In this document: piece after piece, positions 17,729-25,901 of the stretch
Numbering within the stretch: the stretch's first letter is position 1
Layout: every line of letters starts with the position of its first letter
Assembly: GCA_022482625.1 (NCBI GenBank)
Contig: JAKVOU010000001.1
Coordinates: forward strand, 2,280,784 to 2,344,783
Direction: 5' to 3'
DNA from: Spirochaetia bacterium
GTDB taxonomy: Bacteria; Spirochaetota; Spirochaetia; Sphaerochaetales; Sphaerochaetaceae
Length of the DNA stretch: 64,000 nucleotides
Program-made: the position numbers and the translations under genes
The notes under the pieces: generated by a model
Database searches by the model: none
What the model saw: only the letters and a program-made list of their open reading frames with translations
Told to the model about the DNA's origin: nothing

Positions 17729-18835
17729 ATGAAGAAAATTCTTTGTATTGCAATGTGTCTGTTTGCTACTGGAGTGATATTTACTTCTTGTAGCAAATCA
17801 TCAGAGAAAAGTTCTGCTTCCGCTGCTGTGGCAACAACTGCACAGCCGGTAAAGGAAAAGAAATTTAAAATTGCAGTTTCAAATGCCTATATGGGAAATG
17901 ACTGGCGACAATTGATGATCAAAAGCTTAAAAGTTGCGGCAAGCAAGGAACCTTACCGTGATCAGGTAGACTTAAAAATTGTGAATAGTGAAAATTCTGC
18001 TGAAGCCCAGTCTTCTGCTATCGATGCGATGATTGAACAAGGGTATGATGCTATCTTGATTGATGCGTCATCTTCTACAGCTTTAATTCCTGCTATAAAA
18101 AGAGCATTGGCAAGCGGAATTACAGTTGTGACGTTTGACTCAGTGGTCCATACCGATGGTGTATATACTGTTCAGACTGATTTTGTTTCAATGGTTCAGG
18201 CTTGGGCAAAATATCTTTGTACGAAATGTGGAGAAGGAGCAAAAATTGCTGTTGATACAGGTATGCCTGGTTCTACAAACGGTAATACGATTTATGAAGC
18301 GGCTATGAAGGTATTTGATGAATATAACATGAAGGTTGTTGCTGAATATGCCTCACAATATGCAGATGGTATTTGTCAAGAACAGCTGTCTAGTGTTTTG
18401 GCGGCAAATCCGGATCTTGATGGTATCTTTTGTCAGGCTTATACAGAATCTTGTTATTCTGCACTTACCCAGGCAGGGATGAAACTGATTCCGTGTGCTA
18501 CTTTTGATACTAATCTTGGTATGGTAACTGCGGAAAAAAATAACATGGATGTAATTATTGGGAATAATGGCCCTGGGATCGGTGTTATTGCAATGGATAT
18601 TGCTCTACGGGTACTAAAGGGTGAGACCGTGGAAAAGGATACTTATCTTTCTGCTGGTTTATTTGTCAATGAAAAAGATAAGGATATTGATGTTGGGATG
18701 CCGACTCAAGTTATCAAAGAAGGTGTCAATTGTTGGAAGGATAAGGCAGATGGTTTGGATTGGCCTTTGTTCCCGTCAACTTTCTCAAAAGTTCAGATAT
18801 CAGCAGATGACATTTCAGACTTTAATGCTAATTAG
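17729..18835 (+). CDS. Ribose-type ABC transporter sugar-binding lipoprotein
   Basis: 368 residues. A lipoprotein signal ends in the lipobox FTSC (Cys at residue 21), followed by a Ser/Ala-rich linker and a type-I periplasmic binding fold (KFKIAVSNAYMGNDWRQ, QGYDAILIDASSSTALIP, DGIFCQAYTESC). This is the RbsB/peripla_BP_4 class that serves ribose-type importers. The ATPase and two permeases follow, so it is the uptake receptor for the sugar acid or lactone of the cluster. AAGGAG precedes the ATG. Confidence 0.88.
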   Translation: MKKILCIAMCLFATGVIFTSCSKSSEKSSASAAVATTAQPVKEKKFKIAVSNAYMGNDWRQLMIKSLKVAASKEPYRDQVDLKIVNSENSAEAQSSAIDAMIEQGYDAILIDASSSTALIPAIKRALASGITVVTFDSVVHTDGVYTVQTDFVSMVQAWAKYLCTKCGEGAKIAVDTGMPGSTNGNTIYEAAMKVFDEYNMKVVAEYASQYADGICQEQLSSVLAANPDLDGIFCQAYTESCYSALTQAGMKLIPCATFDTNLGMVTAEKNNMDVIIGNNGPGIGVIAMDIALRVLKGETVEKDTYLSAGLFVNEKDKDIDVGMPTQVIKEGVNCWKDKADGLDWPLFPSTFSKVQISADDISDFNAN

Positions 18836-18852
18836 GGTAATTGGGGGACAGT

Positions 18853-19413
18853 GTGGCTGATCTAGAACTTATCGGTATTTCGAAACTGTTTGGCGGGCAA
18901 TATGCTCTCAAGGATGTTTCAATGTCGTGTAACCGTGGAGAAGTTCGTGCACTGTTAGGCGAAAATGGAGCCGGCAAAAGTACTTTGCTCAAAGTACTTG
19001 CCGGTGCTTATAGTGCCGATAGTGGATCGATACATATTTTTGGGAAGGTGGCAAAAATTTCTTCTCCGAAAGATGCCATGAAATATGGTATAGGCTGTGT
19101 ATATCAAGAACTTTCATTTATTCCTGACCTAACGGTTGCACAGAATATTTTTATTGGAAGATATCCTCGGACAAAAAGTGGTAGGATTGATCGGAAAAAA
19201 CTTTATTCTTGGACAAGAGAACTTTTAAAGGAATATGAGATAGATACGATTGACCCAGAAACAAAAGTTGGTTCTTTATCTTTGTCCAAGAAACAAATGA
19301 TAGAAGAGGTTTTTGCAAAACTCGAAACTGATGGGTCAGTGTGCATAAATATGCAGTTTTCTCAGCAGGATTCCCGGCCTGTGCCCGGAAGGGAAAGAAA
19401 GGGGAGAAACTGA
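18853..19413 (+). pseudogene. Ribose-type ABC ATPase, N-terminal fragment (IS-interrupted)
   Basis: The first 151 genuine residues of an RbsA-like ATPase, with Walker A GENGAGKST, Q-loop YQELSFIPDLTVAQN and the start of the signature region LSLSKKQMIE. The reading frame then runs into the insertion sequence at 19306 and stops at 19411-19413 after 36 foreign codons. The matching C-terminal part resumes in frame at 20931. A GTG at 18853 (GGGGGA upstream) gives MADLELIGISK and is preferred over the TTG at 18841. Joining 18853-19305 to 20931-21989 gives 503 residues, the normal length of this family. Confidence 0.9.
19302..19305 (+). repeat. Target-site duplication, left copy (AGAA)
   Basis: AGAA directly before the left terminal repeat. 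The second copy is at 20927-20930, and removing one copy plus the element restores the ATPase frame. Confidence 0.85.
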
Positions 19414-19541
19414 GGGGAAGGCTGCACCGGCATGCCATGGTGCCGGGAGGACAGCCCCGCCCCGTACGGCAAAGGACAGGTGTACCGTCATCTTTTTCTT
19501 GAAAAACAATTCTTTTTAGGGTATGAAAAAAGGCTCGCTTT

Positions 19542-19550
19542 TGATATACT
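19542..19550 (+). promoter_or_regulatory. Extended -10 promoter of the transposase
   Basis: TGATATACT is a TGn extended -10 with TATACT at 19545-19550, about 35 bp before the transposase ATG. No good -35 is seen. The rest of 19324-19584 is non-coding IS sequence. Confidence 0.45.
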
Positions 19551-19584
19551 TTGATTGTAAAAAAGAATAAAAGGAGCCTTTACC

Positions 19585-20724
19585 ATGGATAGTACACCGA
19601 ACCGCCTTTCACTGCAACCCCTCCTCTTCGACCGGCAGGACCTGTGCGGCTGCTTCTTCCTTGAGCCCACCCCGAAGGAGGTGGAGTTCCTGCGCTACTG
19701 GCAGGCACTGGTTGCCCTGGTCCCCACGCGGCTTTCACGGCCTGCGGGAGGGCGTACCGGGCGCAGGGGCTACAGCCTGATGGACATACTGGCGGTGCGT
19801 GCGGTGCTGCTCTTCTTCCGCCTGGACACCGTCACGGCTGCGGTTGCCCTGCTGCAGTCGAGCCCGAACCTGAGGACGGTGACACAGCTGGGGCGGGTAC
19901 CCAGCCCGTCGTCGGTGAGCAGGCGGACGTCACGGCTGCTGGAGGAGATGGACTTCCGGGGGATCCATGACCGGCTGTGCAGGCAGTTCTATGCAGGCAG
20001 GACGGTGTGCCACCTGAGCCTTGACAGCACGCCCGTGGATGCACGGGAGAAGCCTGCGGTGAGGGCGAAGCGGCAGAAGGGCCGGAGGGGCCGCCCGAAG
20101 GCCGGCAGCGCAGAGGAGAAGGCGGTGCAGGAAAGGAAGGGGCAGGAGGCACGCCTGGTGCAGCTGCGCGACAGCGGGGACCCCCATGCCTACCTGGCCA
20201 CGCTGGAACAGCGGTGCACGGTCACGGGGAAGCGGAACAGCAGGGGGCACATGCAGTGGCGCGTGGGCTACAAGGTACACCTGGCAGTGGACGACAGCGG
20301 CATCCCGGTGGCCAGTGCGGTGACGGGGGCGTGCGTGCATGACACGCAGCCGGCGATCCCCCTGCTGCGCATCGCCGCAGGGCGGTGCACCTGGCTGTAT
20401 GCCCTCATGGACGGTGGCTACAGCAGCGGGGCGATCAGGGACAGGGTGCTTGCCATGGGCAGGGTGCCGCTCATCGACTTCAAGGCCGACCGCAACGGGG
20501 CCAAGGAGGAGATGGACCCTGCGGGACGCGCCAGGTACCGGGCACGGACCACGGTGGAGCGTACCAACAGCGAGCTGAAGGAGTGTTTCCTGCCGAAGGC
20601 GCTGTACGGCCGGGGGCCGAGGGCACGTTTCGACCTGCGGCTTGCGGTGCTGCTGCTGACCGTCAAGCGGATGGGCAAGGTGCTGGAAGCACGGCAGCAG
20701 GCGGCAAGGAAGAAGAGCGCATAG
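19585..20724 (+). CDS. DDE transposase of the insertion sequence
   Basis: 379 residues. The RNase H-like catalytic core is visible as LSLDSTPVDA (first Asp), YALMDGGYSSGAI (second Asp) and RARTTVERTNSELK (Glu), with MQWRVGYKVHLAVDDSG between the first two. The N-terminal quarter contains a helix-rich, probably DNA-binding segment (SVSRRTSRLLEEMD). The C-terminus is basic. The frame is intact and preceded by AAGGAG, so the element may still be active. Codon use is strongly GC-biased and unlike all neighbours. Confidence 0.9.
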   Translation: MDSTPNRLSLQPLLFDRQDLCGCFFLEPTPKEVEFLRYWQALVALVPTRLSRPAGGRTGRRGYSLMDILAVRAVLLFFRLDTVTAAVALLQSSPNLRTVTQLGRVPSPSSVSRRTSRLLEEMDFRGIHDRLCRQFYAGRTVCHLSLDSTPVDAREKPAVRAKRQKGRRGRPKAGSAEEKAVQERKGQEARLVQLRDSGDPHAYLATLEQRCTVTGKRNSRGHMQWRVGYKVHLAVDDSGIPVASAVTGACVHDTQPAIPLLRIAAGRCTWLYALMDGGYSSGAIRDRVLAMGRVPLIDFKADRNGAKEEMDPAGRARYRARTTVERTNSELKECFLPKALYGRGPRARFDLRLAVLLLTVKRMGKVLEARQQAARKKSA

Positions 20725-20926
20725 CAGGAAGGAATGGAAATGATGGCAGAGTGCAGGCACCCGGGAGGGCGTCCGTCCTGCGTGTGCGCGCAGGCCTGCG
20801 GCAGGCCATGAAGGCTACGTGATGCGGCCGGTTTCCATCCCCTGCAGCTGTCAGGCATGGCTTCTGCATGGATATGCATCATCCGTGAATATTTATTCAG
20901 GCATTCGTGAGTTTTGCAAAAACCTC

Positions 20927-20930
20927 AGAA
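20927..20930 (+). repeat. Target-site duplication, right copy (AGAA)
   Basis: AGAA directly after the right terminal repeat, matching 19302-19305. Confidence 0.85.
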
Positions 20931-21989
20931 ATCATTAAAATATTATCTAAAGACCCTGAGATTGTTATTTTAGATGAAGCAACGTCAGCCTTAGCTGAAA
21001 ACAGAGTAAAATGGTTACTTTGCTTAGCTCGTAAACTGGCAAATAAAGGTAAGATAGTCATTTTTATTTCTCATCGAATGTCGGAAATTACAGATTGTTG
21101 CGATAATATTACAATTCTTCGTAATGGGGTTGTTTCGGGAAATTTGCCTATCAATAAAGATCTTGATTTGGATGAGGTAGTTTCCCTTATGCTTGGAAGG
21201 AAGCTGGAGAACTATTATCCCAAAATTGAATGCCATACCCAGCAATCACAATTGTTAGAATTGCATGATGTGCACTATCGGTCATTATTAAATCACATTG
21301 ATTTTGTGTTGCACCATGGAGAAGTATTGGGGCTTGGTGGCTTGGCTGGACAGGGGCAAGCTGAATTATTACTTGGACTTTATGGTATCTGTCGATTGGA
21401 AGGGCAAGTAAGATTAAACAGGAAGGCTATTTCAATAAATTCTCCAAAGGAAGCTATATCACATCAAATTGCTTTAATTCCAGAAGAACGGGGCATTCAA
21501 GGACTTTTCTTGAGACTTGGTATTGATTTTAATATTTCAATTCCTTCTGTTGATAGTCTATCAAAATTTGGAGTTGTTGATGAATTGAAAGAAGAGCAAC
21601 TTGTAGACAGATATATGAAGGCTCTTAGTATTAAAGCGCAAGGTAGGAAGAGTGCAGTACAGGAATTATCAGGGGGCAATCAGCAAAAGGTAGTTATGGC
21701 AAAAATTATGTCATGTAACCCTGAGTTGTATTTGATGCATGATATAACACGAGGTGTTGATGTCGGAACAAAAAGAGAAATGTTCAATATTGTAAGGAAG
21801 CTTGCATTGGAGGGCTGTGGGATTTTATATTTTTCGACAGATGTGGATGAATTGGTTCATGTTTGTGATCGTGTGCTTGTCATGCAAGATGGCTATGTAA
21901 GAGCAAATCTTGAAGGCAACGAGATTACGAAAGAAAATATTATCGGGGCATCGATAGGAGTATATAAATCAGGGGCAAAAAATGAATAA
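20931..21989 (+). pseudogene. Ribose-type ABC ATPase, C-terminal fragment (IS-interrupted)
   Basis: 352 codons resume exactly where the left fragment ends: IIKILSKDPEIVILDEATSA (Walker B of the first cassette), FISHRMSE (H-loop), then the second, degenerate cassette with GLGGLAGQGQAELLLGLYG, IPEERGIQGLF and LSGGNQQKVVMAK. No start codon with an SD lies at the new 5' end, so this half is probably untranslated or poorly made. It overlaps the first permease gene by 8 bp, as in intact ribose-type operons. Confidence 0.9.
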
Positions 21990-22959
21990 TTGTATCGATA
22001 AAATAAAACAATTCCTATCTGAGAATTGGATTTTGCTTATTCCATATATTATGCTCTTTATTATTGTTTTTACCATGGGCATACTTAATGCCAATACGCT
22101 GAGTATTCGATATCTTGCAAATAAAATTGATGCTTCTTTTGTATTGATTCTTGTTGCGGTAGGACAGACATTTGTCTTGCTTACTGGTGGTTTTGATCTT
22201 TCCGTCGGAGGGATTATTTGTATTGTTAATTGTCTGGCTGCAACGCAAATGAATGGAAGTCTTGTTTCTATCTTATTTTGGTCCGTTGCTGGGTTGATTC
22301 TTGGCATAGCTATTGGCATGTTAAATGGTTTCATTATTGAAAAAACAGGATTACAACCTTTTATCGTAACTTTGGCAACACAATCCATATGCATGGGAGT
22401 TTCTCTCTTGATTCTTAAGGTCGATGGAGGAAATGTACCGACGGATTTTGTAAATGCGTTATTAACAAGAGTTGCTGGTATACCGATTTCAGCATTCATT
22501 TTGCTGGCATTGGTTCTTTGGTGGCTGTATTTTAAGCATACTCAAATTTGTACAAATATTTATGCGATAGGTAGTAATAAAAAATCAGCGGAACTCAACG
22601 GTGTTCCTGTATTGAAAACAATGGTATTCTCTTATGCCCTTTCAGGTGGTTTTGCTGCAGTTGCCGGATTGTTCAGGACTGTTGTTGCAGCTTCTGGTTC
22701 TCCGACAGCCGGAGGGGATTATGTAATGATTTCCATTTCAGCCGCTGTGATTGGTGGTACAGCATTGACAGGCGGCATAGGTGGTGTTTTAGGGACTATA
22801 ATTGGTGCGTTTGTGCTGCGCTATATTTCTGATTTATTGGTGTTTATGTATGTTTCTTCCTATTGGTCTTCGTTGGTTCAGGGTGTACTCCTGATTTTAG
22901 CTGTAGCTTTGAGTGCTTATGGCACCATTCGCACAAAGCGTAAAGAAGGGATAAGTTGA
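21982..22959 (+). CDS. Ribose-type ABC transporter permease 1
   Basis: 325 residues, mostly hydrophobic, with about eight to ten predicted spans. It has the RbsC-family signatures GQTFVLLTGGFDLSVGGI, LNGFIIEKTGLQPFIVTLAT, AIGSNKKSAELNGVPV and ISISAAVIGGTALTGGIGGV. It starts inside the end of the ATPase fragment (ATGAATAA). Downstream of the IS its expression may depend on read-through or promoters in the element. Confidence 0.88.
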   Translation: MNNCIDKIKQFLSENWILLIPYIMLFIIVFTMGILNANTLSIRYLANKIDASFVLILVAVGQTFVLLTGGFDLSVGGIICIVNCLAATQMNGSLVSILFWSVAGLILGIAIGMLNGFIIEKTGLQPFIVTLATQSICMGVSLLILKVDGGNVPTDFVNALLTRVAGIPISAFILLALVLWWLYFKHTQICTNIYAIGSNKKSAELNGVPVLKTMVFSYALSGGFAAVAGLFRTVVAASGSPTAGGDYVMISISAAVIGGTALTGGIGGVLGTIIGAFVLRYISDLLVFMYVSSYWSSLVQGVLLILAVALSAYGTIRTKRKEGIS

Positions 22960-23898
22960 ATGATTTTAAATAAAATTAGGGAAAACTCATCGATTGTTGT
23001 TACATTCTTGATTGCTTTTGTGTTATTTGGCATTGTTTCAATTGCAAAACATGGATATGCAGATATCGCAAATATAAAAGTTTTATCAATATCTATTGCA
23101 ATTTTAGGATTGACAGCTCTAGGACAGACCTTTCCAATATTGACTGGAGGTATGGATTTATCAATTCCATGGACTTTTTGCATCGGTGGTTATTTATGTG
23201 CAGCCGTATCCCAAGGCACGAATGGGAATCTGATTTTTGCAGTTCCTTTGGTTTTGCTTGTTGGACTTTTAATGGGACTTTTCAACGGATATGGTATTGC
23301 TTATGTCGGTATTGCTCCTGTCATAATGACTATGGCTTCTAATATTATTTTTCAAGGATTGTTGCTAGGCATAACAGGTGGAACTCCTGGTGGGAAGATA
23401 CCCTCATTGATTAAACATATTTCGACAGGAAGTATAGGTCCTGTCAGTATGTTGTTTATCTTATGGATTTTAATATCATTACTTGCTTGGTTTACATTGA
23501 GCAAAAAAATTTACGGGCGAAAAATTTATGCGGTTGGAAACAGTGAAACCTGTAGTTTGTTTTCCGGTATCAATGTCAAGATGGTTAAAGTATCTGCTTA
23601 TGCATTATGCAGTATGATGTCCGCATTGGCAGGAATGCTTTATGCAGGTAAAGTAAGCCAATTGTATCTAGGGATGGGAGATGCGTATCAGATGTCCTCA
23701 ATATCTGCCGTAGCAATTGGCGGTATATCGCTTGTCGGTGGTAGCGGAAGCTATGTGGGGGCAATGGCTGGTTGTTTTGTCATTGTTATTTTGGATGGCC
23801 TTTTGACTGCTCTGAATTTTTCTCAGGGTATTCAAAAGATAATATATGGCATTGTGTTGTTCACGGCCGTATATATTTCTTCCAAGCGTCAGAAATAA
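22960..23898 (+). CDS. Ribose-type ABC transporter permease 2
   Basis: 312 residues with the same RbsC-like pattern: GQTFPILTGGMDLSIPWTFC, YGIAYVGIAPVIMTMAS, AVGNSETCSLFSGINV, SSISAVAIGGISLVGGSGSY. The start abuts the stop of permease 1 (TGA then ATG), so the two are translationally coupled. Two different permeases imply a heterodimeric membrane part. Confidence 0.88.
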   Translation: MILNKIRENSSIVVTFLIAFVLFGIVSIAKHGYADIANIKVLSISIAILGLTALGQTFPILTGGMDLSIPWTFCIGGYLCAAVSQGTNGNLIFAVPLVLLVGLLMGLFNGYGIAYVGIAPVIMTMASNIIFQGLLLGITGGTPGGKIPSLIKHISTGSIGPVSMLFILWILISLLAWFTLSKKIYGRKIYAVGNSETCSLFSGINVKMVKVSAYALCSMMSALAGMLYAGKVSQLYLGMGDAYQMSSISAVAIGGISLVGGSGSYVGAMAGCFVIVILDGLLTALNFSQGIQKIIYGIVLFTAVYISSKRQK

Positions 23899-23987
23899 GT
23901 ATCGCACAAATATAATCACTACTTGTTCTGTTATCTGAATTAGTAAAATTATTTCCTGCATTTTAGCGGGTTATATAGGAGTGTCGT

Positions 23988-25013
23988 ATGAAAGAAGTAA
24001 TTATTACGCAACCACATGAATTTGAGGTACGTGAGGTTCCTGTTCCTGAATTGGAACAAGAAACAGATGTCTTGATAGAAATGAAAGCTGCTGGGGTCTG
24101 TGGGAGCGATCATCATATTTTTCAGGGATCTAATCCTTGTTCTTCCTATCCTCGGATTCCAGGCCATGAAAATGCTGGTATAATTGCAAAGATTGGATCA
24201 GCTGTAAAAAATGTCAAAGTAGGTGATCATGTTATAATTGATTTGCTTTCTGCGTGTGGAACGTGTTATCAATGCAAGATTGGACGAAGAAATGTTTGTG
24301 AAAATGTTCAGGTGCGTGGTTCTGGTGTCGATGGCGGTTGGCGGGAATATTTTACTGCACCTGCAAAAGAAGTCTATAAAATAGATGATGCGGTTAACTG
24401 GACTGATGCTGCTCTTGTAGAGCCCTATGCTATAGGTGCTCATTGTACTTCCCGAGGCCGTGTCGTTGAGAATGATGTGGTATTTATTTTGGGAATGGGA
24501 ACCATTGGTTCGATTATCTTGCAGACGTGTAAGGCAAAAGGATGCAAAACTGTAATTTGTGCAGATATTGATCAACTTTCTTTAGACCGTGCAGTGGAGT
24601 ATGGTGCTGATTATATAATCAATACGAAAAAAGAAAATTTAATAGCCAGAATACAAGAAATTACAAATAGGAAAGGTGTCACTATTGCTTTTGATGCTGC
24701 TTGTTTCCCTGGTTCACTTACGTTGTGTCTTCAACCAGGGATTATCTGCAATGCAGGAAGAATGGTCCCTATGGGGTTTAGTACCAGTAAAGAGGGAATA
24801 ACCCAGGCTATGATAAACCAAAGAGAGCTTGATATTATTGGTTCTCGAATGTCCGAATTCCAATTTGAACCAACTATCAAAAGAATGGAAAACAAGGAAT
24901 TTAATACAAAGGGGATTGCAACGAAAATTATTCCTTTCAATGAAATAGAAAAAGTTTTTGACTTCATTGAGCATCCTACTGCGGATTCAAAAAAAATGGT
25001 TATTGTATTCTGA
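23988..25013 (+). CDS. Zn-dependent alcohol dehydrogenase (sugar-acid type)
   Basis: 341 residues of the medium-chain dehydrogenase family. Catalytic zinc ligands lie in GVCGSDHHIF and GHENAG. The structural-zinc loop has CGTCYQCKIGRRNVC. The Rossmann part contains ILGMGTIGSIILQTCKAKG, and LVEPYAIGAHC precedes it. The pattern resembles L-galactonate, L-gulonate, L-idonate and RspB-type 5-dehydrogenases. In this cluster it plausibly oxidises C5 of an L-sugar acid to a 5-keto acid that the next gene (SDR) reduces; this is inference. AGGAG precedes the ATG. Confidence 0.82.
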   Translation: MKEVIITQPHEFEVREVPVPELEQETDVLIEMKAAGVCGSDHHIFQGSNPCSSYPRIPGHENAGIIAKIGSAVKNVKVGDHVIIDLLSACGTCYQCKIGRRNVCENVQVRGSGVDGGWREYFTAPAKEVYKIDDAVNWTDAALVEPYAIGAHCTSRGRVVENDVVFILGMGTIGSIILQTCKAKGCKTVICADIDQLSLDRAVEYGADYIINTKKENLIARIQEITNRKGVTIAFDAACFPGSLTLCLQPGIICNAGRMVPMGFSTSKEGITQAMINQRELDIIGSRMSEFQFEPTIKRMENKEFNTKGIATKIIPFNEIEKVFDFIEHPTADSKKMVIVF

Positions 25014-25032
25014 TTGATGAGGAGATATATAG

Positions 25033-25806
25033 ATGAAATTTGATTATGCAAAAGAATTTAGTGTTGCTGGAAAATGTTGTATTGTAACAGGTGGAGCACA
25101 AGGTCTTTCAAGAGGAATGGCTGAAGGTTTATTGGAAAATGGAGCCCGAGTCGTGTTGATGGATATTCAAGAAGACAAATTGAAACAGGTGGTTGAATCC
25201 TATAATGATATGGGATATCAGGCTTATGGTGTCAGTGGAAATTTGAGTGATAGAAAGGATATCGATCGTATGTTCACAAAAGCGATGGAATATCTTGGCG
25301 GGCGATTGGATGTCCTTATTCCTGCTGCAGGTATTCAGCGTCGTCATTTACCTGAAGAGTTCCCGATGGACGAATGGGATCTTGTGATTAATATTAACTT
25401 GAACCATGTATTTATTATGTGTCAAAAAGCTTTAAAAGTGATGTTAACGCAGCCTGAAGGCGGAAAAATTATCAATATTGGTTCTATGGTTTCTTGGTTT
25501 GGAGGAACTACGGTTCCTGCATATACAGCAGCGAAAGGTGCTGTGACGCAACTTACTAAAAGTTTGGCAGTTGATTGTGCTGGACGTAACATTAATATTA
25601 ATGCACTGGCTCCTGGCTATATGGATACTGAGATGTGTGCAAATATGAGTCAATCAAGAAAAGATGAATGTACGCTTAGAATTCCTGCAGGTCGTTGGGG
25701 TACACCTGAGGATATGAAAGGTCCTGTACTTTTCTTGGCTTCCCATGCTTCAGATTATCTTAATGGTGCAATCATTCCAGTAGATGGAGCTTACCTTGTA
25801 AAATAA
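25033..25806 (+). CDS. Short-chain dehydrogenase (KduD/gluconate 5-dehydrogenase type)
   Basis: 257 residues. NAD(P)-binding TGGAQGLSRGMAEGL, the catalytic set around IGSMVSW and YTAAKGAV (Tyr-x-x-x-Lys), and the KduD-like stretches AAGIQRRHLPEEFP and RIPAGRWGTPEDM are all present. Relatives include 2-keto-3-deoxygluconate 5-dehydrogenase (KduD) and 5-ketogluconate reductase (IdnO). It lies 19 bp after the Zn-dehydrogenase. It is the last gene of the island, followed by a bidirectional terminator. Confidence 0.85.
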   Translation: MKFDYAKEFSVAGKCCIVTGGAQGLSRGMAEGLLENGARVVLMDIQEDKLKQVVESYNDMGYQAYGVSGNLSDRKDIDRMFTKAMEYLGGRLDVLIPAAGIQRRHLPEEFPMDEWDLVININLNHVFIMCQKALKVMLTQPEGGKIINIGSMVSWFGGTTVPAYTAAKGAVTQLTKSLAVDCAGRNININALAPGYMDTEMCANMSQSRKDECTLRIPAGRWGTPEDMKGPVLFLASHASDYLNGAIIPVDGAYLVK

Positions 25807-25827
25807 TAATTTTGTATGCAACGTAAT

Positions 25828-25869
25828 AAAAAACAACCCTTGTGAATTTAAAGACAAAGGTTGTTTTTT
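25828..25869 (+). terminator. Bidirectional intrinsic terminator
   Basis: AAAAAACAACC (25828-25838) pairs with GGTTGTTTTTT (25859-25869), with an inner TTGT/ACAA pairing. Oligo-U follows the stem on both strands, so it ends the island operon and the convergent purD-like gene. Confidence 0.85.
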
Positions 25870-25901
25870 ATACCATACATCATGATTTTTATAAGGTGTC
25901 A

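Larger units (their letters stand above)
19306..20926 (+). mobile_element. Insertion sequence, 1621 bp, with 18-bp perfect terminal repeats
   Basis: Left end GAGGTTTTTGCAAAACTC (19306-19323) is the exact reverse complement of the right end (20909-20926). The flanks carry a 4-bp direct duplication, AGAA, at 19302-19305 and 20927-20930. One DDE transposase gene lies inside on the plus strand. The element is strikingly GC-rich (42 of 60 bases in 19741-19800), while its host operon is AT-rich (18 of 60 in 22021-22080), so it came from a different background. Its size and single long transposase resemble IS1182/IS5-type elements, but the family needs an ISfinder comparison. Confidence 0.93.

Noticed and set aside
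19930-20760. Long minus-strand frame (276 codons) and several others inside the insertion sequence
   Set aside because: High G+C makes stop codons rare on both strands; only the plus-strand frame has DDE transposase motifs and an SD.
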